Source of the DNA: Rhytidiadelphus loreus
Lineage: Eukaryota; Streptophyta; Bryopsida; Hypnales; Hylocomiaceae
Reading direction: 5' to 3'
DNA: 64,000 nucleotides
NCBI GenBank assembly: GCA_947034895.1
Contig: OX344764.1
Location: forward strand, 4,898,001 to 4,962,000
Shown here: piece after piece, positions 32,591 through 46,100 of the stretch
Numbering within the stretch: the stretch's first letter is position 1
Layout: each line of letters opens with the position of its first letter
Notes under the pieces: model-generated
What the model was told of the DNA's origin: nothing
What the model saw: the letters and a program-made list of their open reading frames with translations, nothing else
The model's database searches: none
Position numbers and translations under genes: made by a program

Positions 32591-34021
32591 AGTTTGAAAT
32601 ACTTTTTTATCATTTGGGCAATGTTTAAATCCCCACGGTTAAATTCTATGTACAATTTTCATTTAATTTAACACTAAATCATTCAAATTTCGGTGTTTTT
32701 TGAAGTCAGAAAACTTTGGTGGCCTTTTCGGCACAGTAAAATACTTTTTTTGAAGAAACTTTTTGTTGTTTTGGTTAGTTATTTTCTATAGAGAAGACTT
32801 TGCCAACTTTGTTGCTCATTTTGTTGAGTTGCACTTTTTTGTAATATTGTTTCGCCATGTTATATATTGTAATTTCAATTTCACCCGAAGTTTTCGCCAA
32901 TCTTGCTACATCAAATGCATTGTGAATCGCCATGTTTGCACCAAATGTTTGTTTGTTGTCACCCTCTCTACTTTAACTGTGAGAGAACGTCGCCATGGGC
33001 TACATGCCCCAAAATGATGTGTCGCCAAATTTTACTGCACTAAAAATTTACATGTCACTACTAAAATTTATCCCCAATAGAGAGAATGTCACCACTCCTA
33101 CTTCTAAACACCCCCACTACATTTCACCTCTAAGGCGATTCTGGAAAAGTGAAAATAAAGCTTTGATTGTGACTAAATTTCATTCTAGCAACATATCCTG
33201 ATCTATTATTAGTGGACATTGATTGCAGAATTTTTCAATAATGTCAACAAGGCAAATCAATCATTCTTCGTATCATAGGTTGGTTTACTATAATGTATAG
33301 TCACATGGAATTTGTTTGGAGGAGAATCGTTGGTTAGTTCATTGCCTTTGGGAAAATAACATATTGGTTGGAATGTGAAAATGGAGTATCCAAAATTGGA
33401 CAAAATTTTGGTAGCATCGACAACCAATTGCAATTGGTGTGCAAAAATAAAATGTGGATATGTAGCCGCCATTTTCATGAAATTGTTAGATTTTAGTCAC
33501 TTGCCATTTTGAATCCAAGGTTAATATCTGGGTTGTTGGAGGCAAGTGTGTTCTTGTACAAGGTGGGTATTACTTTAGAGTTGGTTGCTAAGGGGCTTGG
33601 AGTGCTTGGATAGGATGGGGGTGGGTACCACTTTAGGATTGGTTGTAGCAGCTAGCTCCTATTCTATTGTCCATGTTTCCTCAATATAATAAAATTTGGA
33701 GTTTAGTTTCAAAAACCGCATGTCTTTGGAAAATTGTAGCCTTTGCAAATTTGAAGTTAAAAGAAAGTAGCTAGTGAGAATTCGATACTAGAAGAAATAA
33801 ACTAGGAGATTTTGATAAGGAAAGGATGCAATCCATATCCTTGGATCCCCCCCCCCCTGAAAAAAATCTTTTTCTACAAAAAAGAGGCAAATTATGAAGG
33901 CAACTTGTGAGCGTTTATTTATCCACCCTTGGTAAATATACGAGTACAACTAGGTTCTAATTTCTACGTGAATTCATCCTAAAGGGTGTTTAGGCATTGT
34001 CCATTGTGCCTTCCAAGCAAT

Positions 34022-34329
34022 CATTACATGTGTTTTAGCTCTCGGGGAGGGCTGCGAGTTCCCAACTCGACCCCCCCCGAGAACCACCAAAATCCGTTGT
34101 TCCCGGCCTGTGCTGACCTGGCCAAGAGACGGCCAGGTCAGATTTTTCGGAAAAAATTAAAAAAAAAAAAAAAAAAACTTTGTTTCTCATTTTAAGGACT
34201 TAAAAATTTTATTTTATTTTATTTTTTCAAAAAAAAAAAATTCTGATAGTGGCGTTCTTTCATTGCCAGGGGAACAGCGCCAGGAACGGCCCTGAAACGG
34301 CCCTCAAAATCCTGAAATCTCTTCTAATG
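34022..34329. mobile_element. CATTAGATG-family MITE, copy B (308 bp)
   Basis: Starts CATTACATGTGTTTTAGC and ends GAAATCTCTTCTAATG. It shares the CTCGGGGAGGGCTGCGAG arm, the GGCCAGGTC hairpin and the A/T core with copy A. Confidence 0.72.
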
Positions 34330-35889
34330 GAATCTTTTCTAATGCCTAAATGCCCTAAACTTGTGAAATAATCCACAAAAATCTACCCTAATTGCAAGAA
34401 ATAAGCCTAACGGCCGAACTACTATGGCCACTGTAGTTGCCCAAGATAAATGGTTTCAACCAAACTTTCAAAAAATGAAGTTAAAGAACATTTCATTCCA
34501 TTTCTAAAAATATGAAACTCGAATTAATCAAACGATCTTAGCGAAAGATATGGCTAGATGAAGTTTGACCGCTAATTAGTTCTTCAAACTTCATCCATGG
34601 TTTTTTCTATCCTACAAGTGAAAATTAACTTTTAACTTCACTTTTGACTTCTAATGGGTATTTAATTTCTAAGTTTCTGTTCTTATTCCTTGTGGATGAA
34701 AATAACTAAGTTTCATCCATTCTAACATCTAAACTTCATCTAATTCTAACTTTCTTGTTTTAACTCCAATTTCTACCTACTTTATGTTTTTGAAAACCTC
34801 TAGACTCATACTATAAGATTCTAAACTCAAATTTGACCTACCTTGTTGAGTCAATGGTCTGCCTTACGCCTACTCAGTAATTAAAAGAAAACAGGGGTTT
34901 AGTAGCATACCTCGGATTGTGCTTCATCGTACCACTATTGCGACGCATCCTCAAAGTCTTCCACTTGGATCATTGTTCCTTCCTTCAAATTTTGATGTTT
35001 TTTTTGCTCATCACTATATTGATGTAAGTTGCTTGATACAATTATTCAAAAATCTACCTTCTAATTCATTCTATTTCTTTTTAAGCTTCTCTTTCCACCC
35101 ACATCTTTCCCTTTTAAGGTTATTCTATTCTATCTTGAATTTTCTATTAATTGACTTTTGGATACAACATAATTTTTTGCCACCTTCTAAGGGATAGTTG
35201 ACATTTGGGACATTTATCCCCCTATCAACTATTAAATATTCTCACTCCTTATGGCTAGTCAAATTCACTTGGATGTCTTCCCTAATCTCCCTTCTTGCTA
35301 AACTATCATTCGTTTCAAATCATTCTTCATTCTTCTTCTTGGTTTCTAAAGTTTGAGAGCTGCAAGTCATGGAGCAATTGAGAGAACTGTTTTCTATTTG
35401 AGCTTTGTGAAAAAAATTGGACTTCTAATTTAGCTTCTACTTCCTCCTACTTTACCTTCTCCCTTAACTAGTTGTCCTCTATGTTGGTTTTGGTCTAATC
35501 TACTTCATCCTAGTTTTAAGAAAACTATTTTTTGTGCAAAAATTCCAACTAAGGAGAGGCCCCTATCAAGTTTCAGAGTCCCTAGCAGGCGCTACCAGTA
35601 CTCTAGCCACCGCCGAGGAGTCCTAACCATGCAGTAGGAGCCCTTGGCTCTGCAGGAGCCACTCGAGGGAACTATTGTATGGGGAGCTCAAGGTGGAGCT
35701 CCAGTAAAAATTAAACAAGAAAAAGACTTTTTAACCAAACTTAACCAAAATTTGTCAAAGCAAAACTTAAACAAAATTGGTCCAAATTTTGGTGTTTGGA
35801 GACTAATAATTATATTTAAACTTGGATATTTGGAAACAAGCTTGGGCTTAAATTCCACTAATTGTAATATTTTCAAAGAGAATTGTTCT

Positions 35890-36060
35890 CAAACTCCTAT
35901 ATTCAAAACTTCACCATCTAGTTGGAAACTTTAAAACACTTAGAATTTCTAAGAGTCTTACATTCAAAGCTTCACCGTCTAATTGGAATCTTTAAAACAC
36001 TTAAAATTTCCAAGACTCCTACGTTCAAAGCTTTGCTATCTAATTGGAAATCAAGGAAAT
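35890..36060. repeat. 61-bp tandem repeat, three units
   Basis: ATTCAAA.CTTCACC.TCTA.TTGG recurs at 35901, 35962 and 36023 with linkers CTTTAAAACACTTA.AATTT. Confidence 0.65.
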
Positions 36061-36258
36061 TTTCTCAAGACTTAGAGAGGTTAGTAATATGAGCCAAATG
36101 GTTTACAACACATATTAATAAAATGTGGTTAGTACGAACATGTGTTAGTATAAAACTCAACTTATACAAGTTAGTATAAAACATTGGTTAGTAGACAAAA
36201 CTTAAAATAACATTATACTAGAAGCCTCCTAAAGCAACATCACCAAGGTATAGTATAC

Positions 36259-36479
36259 CACTACAAGAGAAAGGGGTGTTTTAAGCAAGGTTTTAAGTAT
36301 AGTCCTAGACACATGATATTAAGTAATGACCTATAAGTCAAATTTCAGCAAAAAATGACCTAAACACATGTCTTTTTAGTCATTTTTTGCTGAAATTTGA
36401 CTTAAAGGTCATTACTTAATATCTTGTGTCTAGGACTATACTTAAAACCCTACTTAAAACACCCCTTTCTCTTGTAGTG
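36259..36479. mobile_element. CACTA-like snap-back MITE (221 bp hairpin)
   Basis: Begins CACTACAAGAGAAAGG and ends with the inverse CTTTCTCTTGTAGTG. The arms pair almost along their full ~100-bp length, leaving a loop around 36355-36375. CACTACAAGA is the typical terminus of CACTA (En/Spm) elements. No ORF. Confidence 0.75.
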
Positions 36480-39400
36480 TATATCTTGTGTCTAGTAGGA
36501 AGTTATTCTTGGATTAGTACAATCAAAGAGCAAACTCCAAAGCTTAACAAAAAATTTAAACAAATTAGAACCACAAATCCCAACAATTACCAAACAAGTT
36601 ATAAGATTTGAAGGGACCCCTAAGTTCTTCAAAGCTTGTAAAAATAGCAACAATTGGAGCTTGAAATGCTCCAAAAACACATGTTCTGCAACTTCGGCTC
36701 AAAAATGGCCAAAAAATACAACTAAATGAACCAATGTATCAAAGTATCAAAAAATGGCTACAAGAGGTGTTTTGAGAGGAGAATGAGTGCCCTTTTATAT
36801 GTTTCCAAGGGCACTTTCCCCCTCTCATTTCCTACATGGTAATCTTATCATTTAGAATTTTCATCCTAATTTCCCATTTTTCACTTTCTACATTGGTCCA
36901 AAACTTTAACTTTTGGAGAAAGACTCTAAATCACAAATAGATTGCACCATTGGCTTCTAAAAACCATTTTTTTATTTGAGAAAAATCCCTAACCACTTTT
37001 TCTATTGCCAAAAATTCATCAAAACCTAGGGCCAACTTAAAACAAAACAAAAAGTTAAAAATCCAACTTTTAAAGTTTGAATTTTTTTATTAAAAGTAAC
37101 TAGCCTAATTCTTTAGAAGGTATGAGGGAGTAATAAAAGTCCTAACAAGAGCCCCATTTTGGTTTCGTACACTTCTAGAACGCCAATCAACTTTGCAATA
37201 ATCTTAAAATTTGCTAATAATCAAAGAATCTTGTTGGCTCAAGTACTTCTGGTTGTTGGAATGTCTTGAAACTTGTTAGAGTGTTATCAGCATAAAAGAA
37301 GTTAGTCTAATTTTTAATGAGATTTTATTGCACTTTGGTATATTTCTAGAAATTTTCCATCATGAATTTTAGTAGTTGATTGTCTGGATAGGATCTTTTG
37401 ACTATCAAAAAAATTCGGAAATTTTTGCGGAAACTATCATAAAATTCCAAAAAATATGTCCAAGCTCATATTCTTATTTTGCACATGCAAAGAAAAAGAA
37501 TCAAAGCCTGCTATTTTCTTTAATTTTCTATGAATAAAAAATCTTTACATAGAGTGGAATCTTGGCAAACCAATTTGATCATTGGACTCCTAGCAAGATT
37601 TCTGCCTTGAAACATCATACTCTAGTCATAGATGCCCTCCATTGGTCCATCTTGAGTATTTTTCACGTATATGCTAACAATTGGGGTTTCTACTTTTTCG
37701 TAAAATGGAATGGGAAACTAAAATCTCTCTCTGGGAATTGACTTAGGTTTCTCTTTATAGGTTCCCTTAGACCAATTTAGCCATGTTCTGTCATATACAA
37801 GGTAGGTTTAGGCAATTTGGGCAATTTCTACTAAATATATCTATAATTTGTAAAATTTCCAGATTTCTATCCTATTTACATGCGGGATTTGGATTTATTT
37901 GAAGGGACATACTCTATTTAGGACCAAATTTTTCTAAATGAGAATTGATTGTCCAATTGCCTTCTAACAAATATTAAAAGAATGTAGGGTCTGTTTAAGT
38001 TTAGTAAAGGTAGCATTTGGGAACCTTGTGTAATACTTTTTGAATGTGGAAATCCTTGTTTTTGGTCAAGCCATATCTTTTTTCAGACTGCCCGTGAGTG
38101 GGTTTTGCAAGGCCTAGGATCAAGAATAGGTGCCTACCGCATAATTCTTTCAATTGGAAATTCATAAGTACTTCATAAATGCTCTGAAAAGTATGAAACC
38201 ACTTGTGCTAGAATCCACATCAATTTTTCTTCAAGTGAAAAATAAGGAAAAATATTTTCAGACATCTGAAACCCATCAAAAAGGCCCAACAGCCCTTAAA
38301 GTGTCGCTTTTTATGCCACCTACCTTATATGGTCACACCGTCAAAGTCATCATATGATCGTGATCGTCAGGCTTCGTACAAGACCAAATTCAAGAATCAT
38401 ATATTGTATAATTGACTATGACCGAATCAAATAATTATGCATGGTCAGGTTTTCATGCTTAGGTTTCGTATATGACAATTTACTGTCCCTTGCATTAATT
38501 TTGGAATCATATAAATATGGCAATACACACTTAATCCCTAAACGTCCAAATCCTTCTCCAGAATTGATGATTTGGAAAAAAATCATTATAAAGTACTATT
38601 TGGAAGAATATTTTGGAATTGATATACAAATAAAAGTTGTAGATTTTGAGTTGTAGATTCCATCCATATGGTTAAATTCACTAATGCTATCATCAATATT
38701 TTTTTATAAATATTGAAAAGGAAAATTTCAAAATTCCTTCAAAATTCAATTACAATCAAAATATTATCATTTTTTGAGTAAAAGTTGTTGGAATGAATTT
38801 GAAATGAGGTTCTCTTGACATGGTTATTTTTTGAGGATCTCATATTATTCAAATTCACGCACTAATCGAATGAACTTGGGTACCTATCATAACACTAAAA
38901 AAGTGGGTAAAAAAACATCTCAAATTCTTCTCCAGAAAATTAGATTTGTCAATATTTTATGAAAGCATATAACATAAAGTGATTTTATGGGTAAGTATAC
39001 ATGATACTACTAATTTTTGCCTTAAGTGCTTACATTTTTAAGTACATTTCACACAAATAAATTGCAATTAGTGACCTACACTTCACACTTGAAATCTAAC
39101 AATCACTTGCATATGAAATTTGGCAAAATACTATTACATACAATGTAGAGTTTGACGACATCATGAAGACTTTACACAAAAATAGCACATTGTATGTAAA
39201 ATGAGAGAAATTAATCATTTGTTGCATTGTCAATCCAAAAGATACTCAACCCTCTATAACCTCACTCTCTTGTCAATGATATTCTAGAATATTTCGCACC
39301 CTATGGTCACACATTATGCGTGACAATAACACCCTTGTCTCACATTCAAGATAATTTGCCCTTGAATGACCAACTTCCAAGCAATTTGATGAAGGTTGGT

Positions 39401-39654
39401 TTACGGTGAAGTACTTCGTATTGGGGGAAATAAAAAAATCCAAAAACCATCAAGGAGGTCAACCATGAGAGTGCATCCATCTCCTCGTCGTCACTATCAA
39501 AAAAAATATCCCTAACTTTACCATCTATAGCACCAGCTTCTATATACAAAATCTCAGGTGTTTGATTGATGTACGGAAACCTCTGCTACCAGAAAATGAA
39601 TGCAGAAAACCAAAACTGTCTCTTTTCTAGCTACGGACCTCTGTCACAAGGTTC

Positions 39655-39725
39655 TCAGTTGAACCTCCGAATTATTGTACAGAAAATAGGAGTCACGAGT
39701 TCAATTGTCGTTGGTAGCCGATTCT
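39655..39725 (+). repeat. Possible tRNA-like (SINE) remnant
   Basis: GGTTCTCAGTTGAACCTCC ... GGAGTCACGAGTTCAATTGT resembles a tRNA D-arm followed by a TPsiC arm (B box). It is too decayed to call a tRNA gene. Confidence 0.25.
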
Positions 39726-39899
39726 AGCTCGCGCTCTTTCTCCAAGCTCCACATGTTATGAATCTCTTGAAGAAGGCGGAAAAAAAAGGTGCTACACTCT
39801 CTCTTTCTTTCTTTCTAGCTAGCTCTCTCTCTTGTGTATGGTACAGAGGTTTCTAAAGTCACAAATGAATCGATGAATTGGTTCCTGTGGGAGAAGAAG

Positions 39900-40135
39900 A
39901 GTTTCATAATTGACATGGAGCAAGCACCACGTTGCAGAAACCAACCAAATTGATATTTGCCGTCATGGAGCAGGGGTGCAGTTGCGGTTGGGGTAAGGTC
40001 AAATTGATATAAGTCGGGGCCGTCGTGTCGTGTCGGATCGTATCAGTCTCAGTCTCAGTCTCAGTCTCGTGGTTGAGAGTACCACCCATGGAAGCTCGCT
40101 CCCCGTCCCCCCGTTTCGATCGAGCCCCGTTTTGG
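39900..40135 (-). other. Probable 3'UTR of the kinase gene with a TCAGTC hexamer repeat
   Basis: The stretch directly after the kinase stop codon (read on the minus strand) contains about four CAGTCT hexamers near 40043-40068. I could not fix a polyadenylation site. Confidence 0.35.
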
Positions 40136-43100
40136 TCAATCCTCAAAACTAGCGGATCTGCTGAACCGGCCCTCCAAATACTCCTCCAGATATTTGTTGG
40201 AATGGGGGATGTCCATCACGCTGCACTGCGAAGTTGCATCGTCGTCCACCCCCAGCATCGCAAGAGCTAGGTGGCTCCGGATATGGACGTCGTTATTGGT
40301 ATCGACCTCTTCAGGATCGGACATGGACATCACGTCCAACTTGGATATGCACATGCTCGGGGTCTTGTCATGGTCACCGGAAAGAACCTGCGGTACCTGC
40401 AGCACGAGCAAAAGTTGGACTTCATAAATTACAGGGAGATGTTCAGACCTGCTGGCTCTTCTACACTTGACTTACAACCATTCCATTCGTTAACCTTGTA
40501 ACATCGCTGCTGACACTAAGTGTGATGATGGAAGACAGAGACTCCTCCTATGTAAGAAATATACAGATGGTCATCCTTGGAATTTTGTGTGAAAAGGGGA
40601 GGTCTTGCAGACTGAGTCGTTTGACCTCCAATGAGTGCTCTTGGTTTTTTTTTAAACAAATGATTCACACGGTAACAGAAAAGGATGATTTCCACGGTGA
40701 CAGCCCGACGTTCCAGGGCTAATGTAGACCGTACTGATTCTTAAATCCTAGATACATTGAAAACTGCATGCCATGCCCAAGTGCATAACATTCTTGATGA
40801 ACTTCTTTTCATCCTTTAGTGACTTTCAAATACTGAAGGAATAAACTTTCCTTACGTACTTGCAAGCTAGCTACTGAACCCTTTCCACATCACAGTTTTT
40901 GAAAACAGACTAGAAAGTCAGCCCAAGGCACTACTAGATTTAGCCAAGAGGCTTGCAAAGGAGGAACCTAGTCCAAAACACGAAGGACCCATTCCAAGTT
41001 GTTCAAGAATGTTATGGACACGTAAGCACCTCATAAATGAAAAAAATTGTTTAAAAAAGTTTACGAGCGAAGAGCGAAGAGGTGATCAATATACCTGACT
41101 CATCTGCGGTCTTTGCTGAGCTGATTGTTGGATGCAAAGGAATGCTGCTACTATCATGTTGTTCATTTGAGCTATGTCGTAGACTCCTCCTAGCAGGGGG
41201 TCCACTAATCTGTTCAACGCTCTCTCCACCAACAAAGGTCTTGCCTGTTCCAAAAACCATAAGATCAGATCGTATTCACATGTTGGAAGAGGTACATTCT
41301 AACCACAAAAGGAACCTATCCATCGTACATTTAGCAAGCTATATTACAAGCACGATACGTTAGAAAGACCTTTAGTTGCGTTGAGAGATTCCAAGACCCA
41401 TACCCAATTGACGAGATTTTCTTCCCCTTTCGGCCTAGTTGTATCAATTGGTTTCCTGCCTGTGATGAGCTCCAGCAGCACCACACCAAATGCATAAACA
41501 TCTGTTTTGTCGTTCACCCTCCCAAACATGAAATATTCCGGGGCCAAATACCTGGAAGAAACGACGAGTCCGTCAGAAATACAACCTAAAAACTAAAAAC
41601 TCCTACATTTTCAATACAATCCCTCCACGGAATCTCAAGTTTGATCACACTATTTATATCAATCAGACAATGCATGTAACAGGTTAACCCCTTCTGTGTC
41701 CAAGCAAAAAAACACAATAAAAGTCTACTTTGGGATCCAATCGTGCATTACAGTACCTCTCAAAACATATTTCGATCATTAAAAGAGAATCAGGTATGGA
41801 TTCTTGTTTCTATCCGCATATTTGTTACCTCGCTTCAAGCTTTTTATACGATTTATTTCAAAAAATGTTATGGAGCAGTCAATTTTGGCATTATTGAGCA
41901 CTTCGTGCACTTTGAAGTTTCCATAAACAGGGGAAAAAATCAGAAGAGAGAAAGATATGCTGCATTACCCGAACGTTCCAACAACGTCATTGCACAGCAA
42001 GTGTGAAGCCTTGGTGGGTGCCCACATTGCAAGCCCAAAGTCTGACAACTGAAGACATTCCAATTATATTAATCACTGTGTTAATACAAAAGAATTCTCA
42101 CTAGAACCAGATATTTTAGTTCATTCTTTCTCCCCGTATGCTCTCAATTATAAAGCACTGTCATTGGGAACTCAAACATTACTGTTGAAACGCTGCAAAA
42201 CATGAATTTCCGTGGCTACAGAAGCTGTGGCATCAACTGTAGAAAATCAGGAGGAAAGGACTGAGTCGAAGAAAAACCTGAGATTCAAAGTTGGCAGTCA
42301 GGAGAATGTTCGACGTTTTAACATCTCGGTGCACGACAGGCCTGGTGCAGCCTTTGTGGAGATACTCTAGAGCCCTGGCAATTCCCACGGCCACTTTGTA
42401 GCGCACGTCCCATGGCAGAACGGATGTATCCTTTCCTGGAGCTGAGAAACACACACAAAACACATCTAGCTTGAGCAAAACTAAACAATTACCATGTGCA
42501 CAATGGCTAGAAATTAATCAAAAAGAATTCAATAACTAGTCCTCTTCTGAGTCATTAAGGATGGCGTTTAACCCCTCTCAAGGTCCACATGACCAAAAGT
42601 GGCCACTTTCATATCTATAAGCGTTGAAATAAATCATTTACGAAGCATCAAGGAAGGTAGCAAAATATACCAGTAGAAACTAAAAATCACACCGAAATAT
42701 CTTTTGAAAGCTCCTATAGTTGCAAAATTAGCTTGGAAAGTGGACATTCGTGTTTATTTTAACTCGGGCAACTAGAGGTTAAGGTTAGTTTCCAAGACGA
42801 AGCTCTTACCATGAAGATGGTCTTCCAAGTTTCCTTCAGGTAGATAATCGTAAACAAGAAGCATATGCGACGCCTCCACACAGTACCCCAGCAGAGATAC
42901 AACATGAGTATGCGCCAAAGTTGTGTTAATTTCAATGTCAATCAAAAGCTCCGCCTCTGCTTGGGGACCCGGGTTTAGTCGCTTGACAGCCACTACCCTG
43001 CCATCACGCATGGTGCCTCTGAACACTTCGCTTCCACCTCCTCGTCCTACTACATTCTCTGCAGATGTAGAAAATTGTAGAAAATTAATTAATTAATTTT

Positions 43101-46100
43101 AGAAAGCTCAGTCCATTATTTGGGCCTACAACACAACAGAGGCAAGCAAAACCACTTCCCCAGGACCAGTCCACACACCAGGAATAACACCTAAAAGCTC
43201 TTTCCTTTTCCCCATTTTCATACACTTTCAAGCAATTGTACTTGGAAGAAAAAATACTTGCTTCTTTGTTGCCATGAAATATGTCATAAAGGAAGCTTGA
43301 TTGTTAAATATTCAAGCGTTACTTTGGATGACAGAGACGTCACTTGGACAAAACATCACCCAGAATCATCCAAAAATGTGAACACCAGGGAGTTTAAGGA
43401 TTAAATTACAAAACTGATGCTTGGAAGACGATGGCACTAACCTTGAGAGAATCCAGACGTGGCAGCTTCCAGATTCTCGTAACCAAACGCAATGCAAGCT
43501 CGGTTCGAACAAAGGCCGCCCACATCTTGCGCCAAATTCAAACTCCAGTCTCGCACGCGGCTCTTCGCCTCTCCCATTTCCTCTCGAATCCAAAACTCTT
43601 TCGGTGACGGCGAAGGATCACGGTCCACTGTTCTACCAACAAGCTTCTGAAATCCTATGGCATGGTTTAGAAGTGGCCAACCCGGCACAATAACGTCCTC
43701 AACCTTAGTACTACCATTACCATTACCACTATCAATACTATTAATGTTATTATCTTTACTATGTTCGAGAAGATACATGTCTGGTCTTTGAGTTGTTGCA
43801 GCAGCTGCTTTGAGACTCCCTTGTGCTCTCCGTTTGGAAAATGACATGCGAAGAGCCTCGAATGTCGCCGTGCTATTGCGTGAGAGAACACTCACAGGGG
43901 AGTGGGAGAAGTCTTCTTGGATTAGTATGGAGGAGCATGAGCCGAAGGTCAGTTCATTGGGGTTGTTGGAAAAATTGTTGTTGGAAATGGAGGTGTAGTC
44001 AGGAATCTCTGACTTGCTCCTTTGGTGTCCATGAGAGGGCTTTTTGTCGTTGTCGCTGTTATTGTTGTGGTTGTTGTTGTGGTTGTCAGGCTCTTCTTCT
44101 ACTCGGCTGCTTTTCTGGTTTCGGTGCCTGACTAGACGCATACTACGTCGGAACACCTTGATCATGTCTAACCCTGAATGATTTTGAAACACAAACAAAG
44201 ATAGGTGAGTTTGTTAGTCTGCCTAAAATGACATTCTAGAGTATCTGGTGCAGTTGCCAGAGATTGGTTGACTGTAGCAGATTTGTCACATGTTCAAGCT
44301 ATGTGATTGTGAAAAAAATTGGGACTCGGTTCTCTCGCAATGGGTTTTCTTCCATTGGTGCAGAAGTTGGGACTCCAGTAGTGAGATTAAAGAAGGGTAA
44401 TGTCACCTCGGGTATCACGGAGGGAGCTGTTAAGGTGAAGGATACTAAAACTGTGTTGGATCTCATCCCGTCTCTTCCAATCAGCTCTTGATCGGACTTC
44501 GATTAGCAAGGCTTGATTAAATGTCTAAGGCAACCAATGTTGGAATGGAAATGGGGTAGTCTAAGTCTGTCCCTTCAAAAGTGATCTACACCCTCACACT
44601 ATTGTATAATAAATCTGGCGCAGTGATAAAAAAATTTGATCCCAAAAGAATGTCCACGAAGTGATCTCTCCACAGCTCTACACTGATCTTCGAATGCAAA
44701 CACACTCTTACATATTGGTTAAAATGCTTAAAACCTGGAAGAAAACACGAACAGAGAAAGCCATTCGATCATGAAATTAATCAATTTGAATGCATTTCAA
44801 AGGAAACGGAATTTGGAAGAAGGGGTGAAGGTAATTACGTGTCATGTCTGTCCCGAGCCGTCCCTTCTTATCAAAAATGATCTCACCCCGCTCGAGGATG
44901 ACAACCGTGCAAGTGCAGGGCAAGCGATTCAAACAGTATCTACCAAGAGCCTTGGTCCGCCTGAAGGATCATAAAGATCTTCGTCAGAAGGGAAATGAAG
45001 TAGCTATCACTGTAACTTAGCAATCACGCCATCGCCACACCCAAATCGCAAAGACAGAAAGAGAAAAAAAACTCACCCAACGGAGAAGTTCTTGTTGGTA
45101 CCGAGAATGAGTTTGCAAGCCTCATAACTGGAGGCCACTTCTACCAACACGTTTCTCACTTTGTCACCACTCACGATCTCCAATTGCAGCTTAATCTGTC
45201 AGTCACCACCACGATTGAGGAATAGTGACAACAAAGCTACTTACTTTTTACGAAAAAATTAACAGAAGAGTTTTTTGTGTAATCAAAGGAGACGCACTTG
45301 CTTCAGATTGCATAAGCTTTCGTAAACGGAGAGAACGCCACGCAAGGTGTTGGCCAATTGTTGGGCATGAGAGTCCTCCTCCTCTACCGTGGCCCCTGTT
45401 CCAGAATATCCCTTGAATCAGTCACACTCAGCTATGACTACCACAAAGGTGCGACATCATAATTGAAGTAAAAGGACAGTGTACATTGGCACAAACTTCG
45501 CTGCAACCTGGAGAGACATATAATTGAGCGCTTTGAATCTCGCTATCTATACCCCACATCTTGATGCTCTACGAATGTAACGGCATCTCACCGTTTGCAA
45601 GAAACGGTTCTAGTGTTCCTGAGTTATCATCAATGTTTGCTCTACTCCATCACCACTCCAATACTCAAATGCTTGTCACCTAAACTTACAAAACCGCTAC
45701 AATAACGCACTCCCTAGGGTTGCCAAGAACGCAAATCCTCACACCTCAAAAATAGGGACACTACCAACACTTCAGTAGAGTCAAAGGGAAAAAACCACCA
45801 ACGAGATCTAAAGCCAAAGCTGCAGTGGCAAAGAAGGAAAGCTGACTCAGGTCCTACAGACAATACAGATCCCGAGATGTCGCTCGAACAATTAATTACC
45901 GGTACTAAAACAAATGACGCAACGTGCCGGAAATGCAGATGCCAGCGCATGGGCAAGTGCTTGCAATCAAATTTGTCAGAGAGAACAATTGCGCAAAAAA
46001 GAGCAAAAAATCCTCCAAGTGGCTATGGCGACGATGATGACGACGACGACGACGTACGATAGCTTTTAACTTACTACGACAACCCAAACCAAAGCAGAGA

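Larger units (their letters stand above)
31641..40135. other. Repeat-rich non-genic stretch
   Basis: Besides the listed repeats I see nothing coding. A small GC-rich patch at 35570-35710 and a 67-codon minus-strand ORF (39346-39549, acidic DSDDEEMD) are unrecognised. Poly-C lies at 33847-33859. Confidence 0.45.

Noticed and set aside
39346..39549. Acidic 67-codon minus-strand ORF downstream of the kinase gene
   Set aside because: No family signature; the kinase coding sequence already ends at 40136 with its typical C-terminus, so it is not a further exon.
39655..39725. tRNA gene
   Set aside because: It has a B-box-like arm but no pairing acceptor stem; at best a SINE remnant.
43366..44131. 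Overlapping plus- and minus-strand ORFs across kinase exon 5
   Set aside because: They are other-frame shadows of the low-complexity exon 5, whose frame is fixed by both splice junctions.
44264..44491. 75-codon plus-strand ORF in kinase intron 4
   Set aside because: It is antisense to the gene, unrecognised, and lies wholly within an intron with good splice sites on both sides.
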